From Porphyromonadaceae bacterium (GTDB taxonomy: Bacteria; Bacteroidota; Bacteroidia; Bacteroidales; CAMTPD01), in NCBI GenBank assembly GCA_003447595.1, contig DLYT01000145.1, forward strand, positions 1-8,453: a stretch of 8,453 nucleotides of DNA. Reading direction: 5' to 3'. Positions 6,826 to 8,453 of the stretch are shown one piece after another. The notes under the pieces were generated by a model that did no database searches, was not told where the DNA came from, and worked only from the letters and a program-made list of their open reading frames with translations. Within the stretch, counting starts at the first letter, position 1, and each line of letters starts with the position of its first letter. Both the position numbers and the translations under genes were made by a program.

Positions 6826-8033
6826 TCTTGGATACAAGAAAGCGCAATCATCAAATTCTCCCCCGTTCTAATTCCGGGTTTAGCTTCTCCATTAAATAAA
6901 TATACGCTATCGGCAGCAGCTACCATCATAGCCCCGGCTCTTGCTGTAGAAAAGTCTTTTATTAAAATAGACCATTGATCCTTTGCGACATTATAAACCA
7001 GAGAATAAGGATTGAATTGATAAAAAGAAGCAGGTTCAAGCAGGTAATCTCGTTGCACATGCTGCAGCGAATCAAGCGCTTTTGTATTCTCCTCCATTCG
7101 TGCAATCTTCATCTCTTTTTCCCGATTTAGAGCCGAAAGAAAGATCGAATCATTGACGCCGCCGGTATATAATGAAAGTGAATCATTGATAGCAACTGCA
7201 CATGCACCGCCCAATGCTATCGTTTTTTTATCCGGAGTTACAGGCCCTTGCTTTACACTCCAAACACCGCTTTCAATATCTAGAATCGCAATATCTTTAG
7301 CAACTTTCGGAATTTCATTCTCACTGGTATAGCCACAGAAGCCTCCGGCAAGAACAAGCACACGTCTGTTTTTTATTTTTTGAAAAGTAAGCACAGGTTG
7401 TACACGTGGGAGTCCGGGAAAGGAATTCAATTCATGCCAACCCATCTCCTGCATATTTAGATCCAAACAAAAAACACGATTACCAGGCATACCATCCATA
7501 TTACCTCCGGCCACATAAATTACATTCCCATCGTTTGTCGCTGCAAAGTTGTCGATCTTGCAAGGCAACTGAGGTAATGTATCGCACTTTTGCAACAAAC
7601 CTGTTTCGCTAATTTGATAACGCAAAACAGAGTTGAATGCTTCGGATTCATTATTTCCACCCAAGCACACAACTCCCGAAGGAATAGAAACACTAGCACC
7701 ATAAGCAGCCGTTACCGGCAAATCTCCAACATAAGTCCAGTCGGCATCCACAGCATTTATACGCTTTGTAAAGATTTGCTTGTAGTAGGCTTTCTTTCCG
7801 CCATCTGCGACAGGAGTATTGGGAAAGTTTGCCCCTCCGGCCATCAATAAATGCCGGTTATTTACCCCCGCATACATGGCCGAAACACCTATAGCGGGAT
7901 ACCCCTCTTGCTCTGAAATAGCAGGAAAAGATTTCCATAAACATGAATCAGCAACAGCTTTTCCATTTTTACTACAAGCAACTAAAACTAAGACTCCGGC
8001 TAGGGCCGCTGCGATTCTAATAATTCTATTCAT
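6822..8033 (-). CDS. Cyclically permuted mutarotase-family lipoprotein (NanM-like kelch propeller)
   Basis: A 403-residue lipoprotein. The signal peptide ends in the lipobox LVAC with the lipidated cysteine at C20. The next residues, SKNGK, lack the acidic run of the Bacteroidetes surface-export signal, so a periplasmic location is favoured. The rest is a kelch beta-propeller with GG turns at 66-67, 125-126, 176-177, 230-231 and 291-292. Family landmarks are GGANFPNTP and GGKKAYY (66-84), AAYGASV with VVCLGG (109-126), PGLPRVQPV (206-214) and NGEAKPGIRTG (381-391). NanM of E. coli is a periplasmic N-acetylneuraminate (sialic acid) epimerase/mutarotase of this fold; its activity on sialic acid is inferred here, not shown. 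The stretch at about 300-340 (EKEMKIARMEENTKALDSLQ) is charged and helical, an insertion in a late blade. It lies 12 nt downstream of the ROK gene and is probably co-transcribed with it. Confidence 0.88.
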   Translation of the reverse strand: MNRIIRIAAALAGVLVLVACSKNGKAVADSCLWKSFPAISEQEGYPAIGVSAMYAGVNNRHLLMAGGANFPNTPVADGGKKAYYKQIFTKRINAVDADWTYVGDLPVTAAYGASVSIPSGVVCLGGNNESEAFNSVLRYQISETGLLQKCDTLPQLPCKIDNFAATNDGNVIYVAGGNMDGMPGNRVFCLDLNMQEMGWHELNSFPGLPRVQPVLTFQKIKNRRVLVLAGGFCGYTSENEIPKVAKDIAILDIESGVWSVKQGPVTPDKKTIALGGACAVAINDSLSLYTGGVNDSIFLSALNREKEMKIARMEENTKALDSLQHVQRDYLLEPASFYQFNPYSLVYNVAKDQWSILIKDFSTARAGAMMVAAADSVYLFNGEAKPGIRTGENLMIALSCIQD

Positions 8034-8045
8034 TCGTTTTTACAA

Positions 8046-8453
8046 CTACATTAACTCGAGCATTCTGGCACGGGCAATAAGACAAATGCCTACAACTCCC
8101 GATTTATTTTCCAATGTCGAGGTTTTAATCTCCGTATCTTTATTCACCAAATTGATCGAATACTTCTTTACTGCACTCTTGAAAGGCAATCGAATGTATT
8201 CTCCCAACTTTGCAAACGGACCACCCAACACAACTAAATCAGGATTAAAGACATTGATCATACCGGCCATGATTTTACCCATTTTATAGGAAGCATCTTC
8301 CACAATTTCAATGGCAAGAGTATCTTCATCTTTTACAGCCTGTATTATATCTTCAATTGATAATACTTGTTTTGACTTAATCTTATCTGCTAAGATTGTG
8401 CTCGTTCCGTTCTTATATTTTTCTCTTAAGACGCGATCTACCGCGCATCCCGA
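8046..8453 (-). CDS. ROK-family protein (sugar kinase or repressor), C-terminal 135 residues; 5' end outside window
   Basis: The minus-strand frame is open to the window edge; the GTG at 8303 is internal. Numbered from the edge, it reads SGCAVDRVLREKYKNGTSTIL (from residue 1), then a helical stretch EDIIQAVKDEDTLAIEIVEDA, then the ROK signature INVFNPDLVVLGGPFA (66-81) and a C-terminal helix GICLIARARMLEL. ROK proteins are either sugar or amino-sugar kinases or NagC/Mlc-type repressors with an added N-terminal HTH; the distinguishing N-terminus is missing. The start of this fragment resembles the segment after the zinc-binding cysteine cluster, and my impression is that it is closer to the repressor-type members of Bacteroidetes, but this is uncertain. 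It is followed after 12 nt by the NanM-like gene, which suggests amino-sugar or sialic-acid metabolism or its control. Confidence 0.85.
   Translation of the reverse strand, partial: SGCAVDRVLREKYKNGTSTILADKIKSKQVLSIEDIIQAVKDEDTLAIEIVEDASYKMGKIMAGMINVFNPDLVVLGGPFAKLGEYIRLPFKSAVKKYSINLVNKDTEIKTSTLENKSGVVGICLIARARMLELM

Noticed and set aside
7819..8289. 156-residue plus-strand frame across the ROK/mutarotase junction
   Set aside because: It lies antisense to two well-supported genes and crosses their intergenic gap; the translation shows no domain.
8301..8303. GTG at 8303 as the start of a short ROK-like gene
   Set aside because: The frame is open to the window edge and the upstream residues (SGCAVDRVLREKYKNG onward) fit a ROK protein, so the gene is truncated by the window, not short.

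Overview
The window looks like chromosomal DNA from a Bacteroidota, most likely Bacteroidales. Supporting signs are AT-rich sequence, A-rich leaders without clear Shine-Dalgarno sites, a full TTG-N19-TAnnTTTG promoter of the Bacteroidetes type, and a gene set typical of that group (lamin-tail protein, TcdA, LolD, NSS transporters, ComEA-like HhH protein, NanM-like lipoprotein, ROK protein). I cannot name the genus.

Layout: (a) 1-1335 (+) is the 3' end of a surface or exported lamin-tail-domain protein. (b) 1352-1579 (-) is a small orphan gene for a secreted, lysine-rich, two-cysteine protein with its own good promoter. It converges on (a) and diverges from (c). (c) 1727-3101 (+) is tcdA followed 10 nt later by lolD, a compact housekeeping pair. 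(d) 3159-6125 (+) holds two tandem 454-residue sodium:neurotransmitter-symporter-family transporters, separated by 237 nt that contain a clear intrinsic terminator. (e) 6156-6800 (+) is a membrane-anchored helix-hairpin-helix protein, probably co-transcribed with the second transporter. (f) 6822-8453 (-) is a convergent operon: a ROK-family gene cut by the window edge, then a lipoprotein of the cyclically permuted mutarotase (NanM-like kelch) family 12 nt downstream.

How they work together: tcdA (tRNA t6A37 to ct6A37) and lolD (ATPase for lipoprotein release) share a transcript by spacing but not an obvious pathway. The paired transporters probably import hydrophobic or aromatic amino acids with sodium. 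Their predicted substrate pockets are almost identical, so the duplication may serve regulation or fine specificity. The ROK/mutarotase pair points to amino-sugar, possibly sialic-acid, use, but this is inferred from family membership only.

I see no CRISPR array, rRNA, tRNA, insertion sequence, phage gene or defence system. The most novel items are the small secreted protein, the near-identical-pocket transporter pair with its structured spacer, and the alternating hairpin arms at the first convergent junction. No undescribed multi-gene system is evident.
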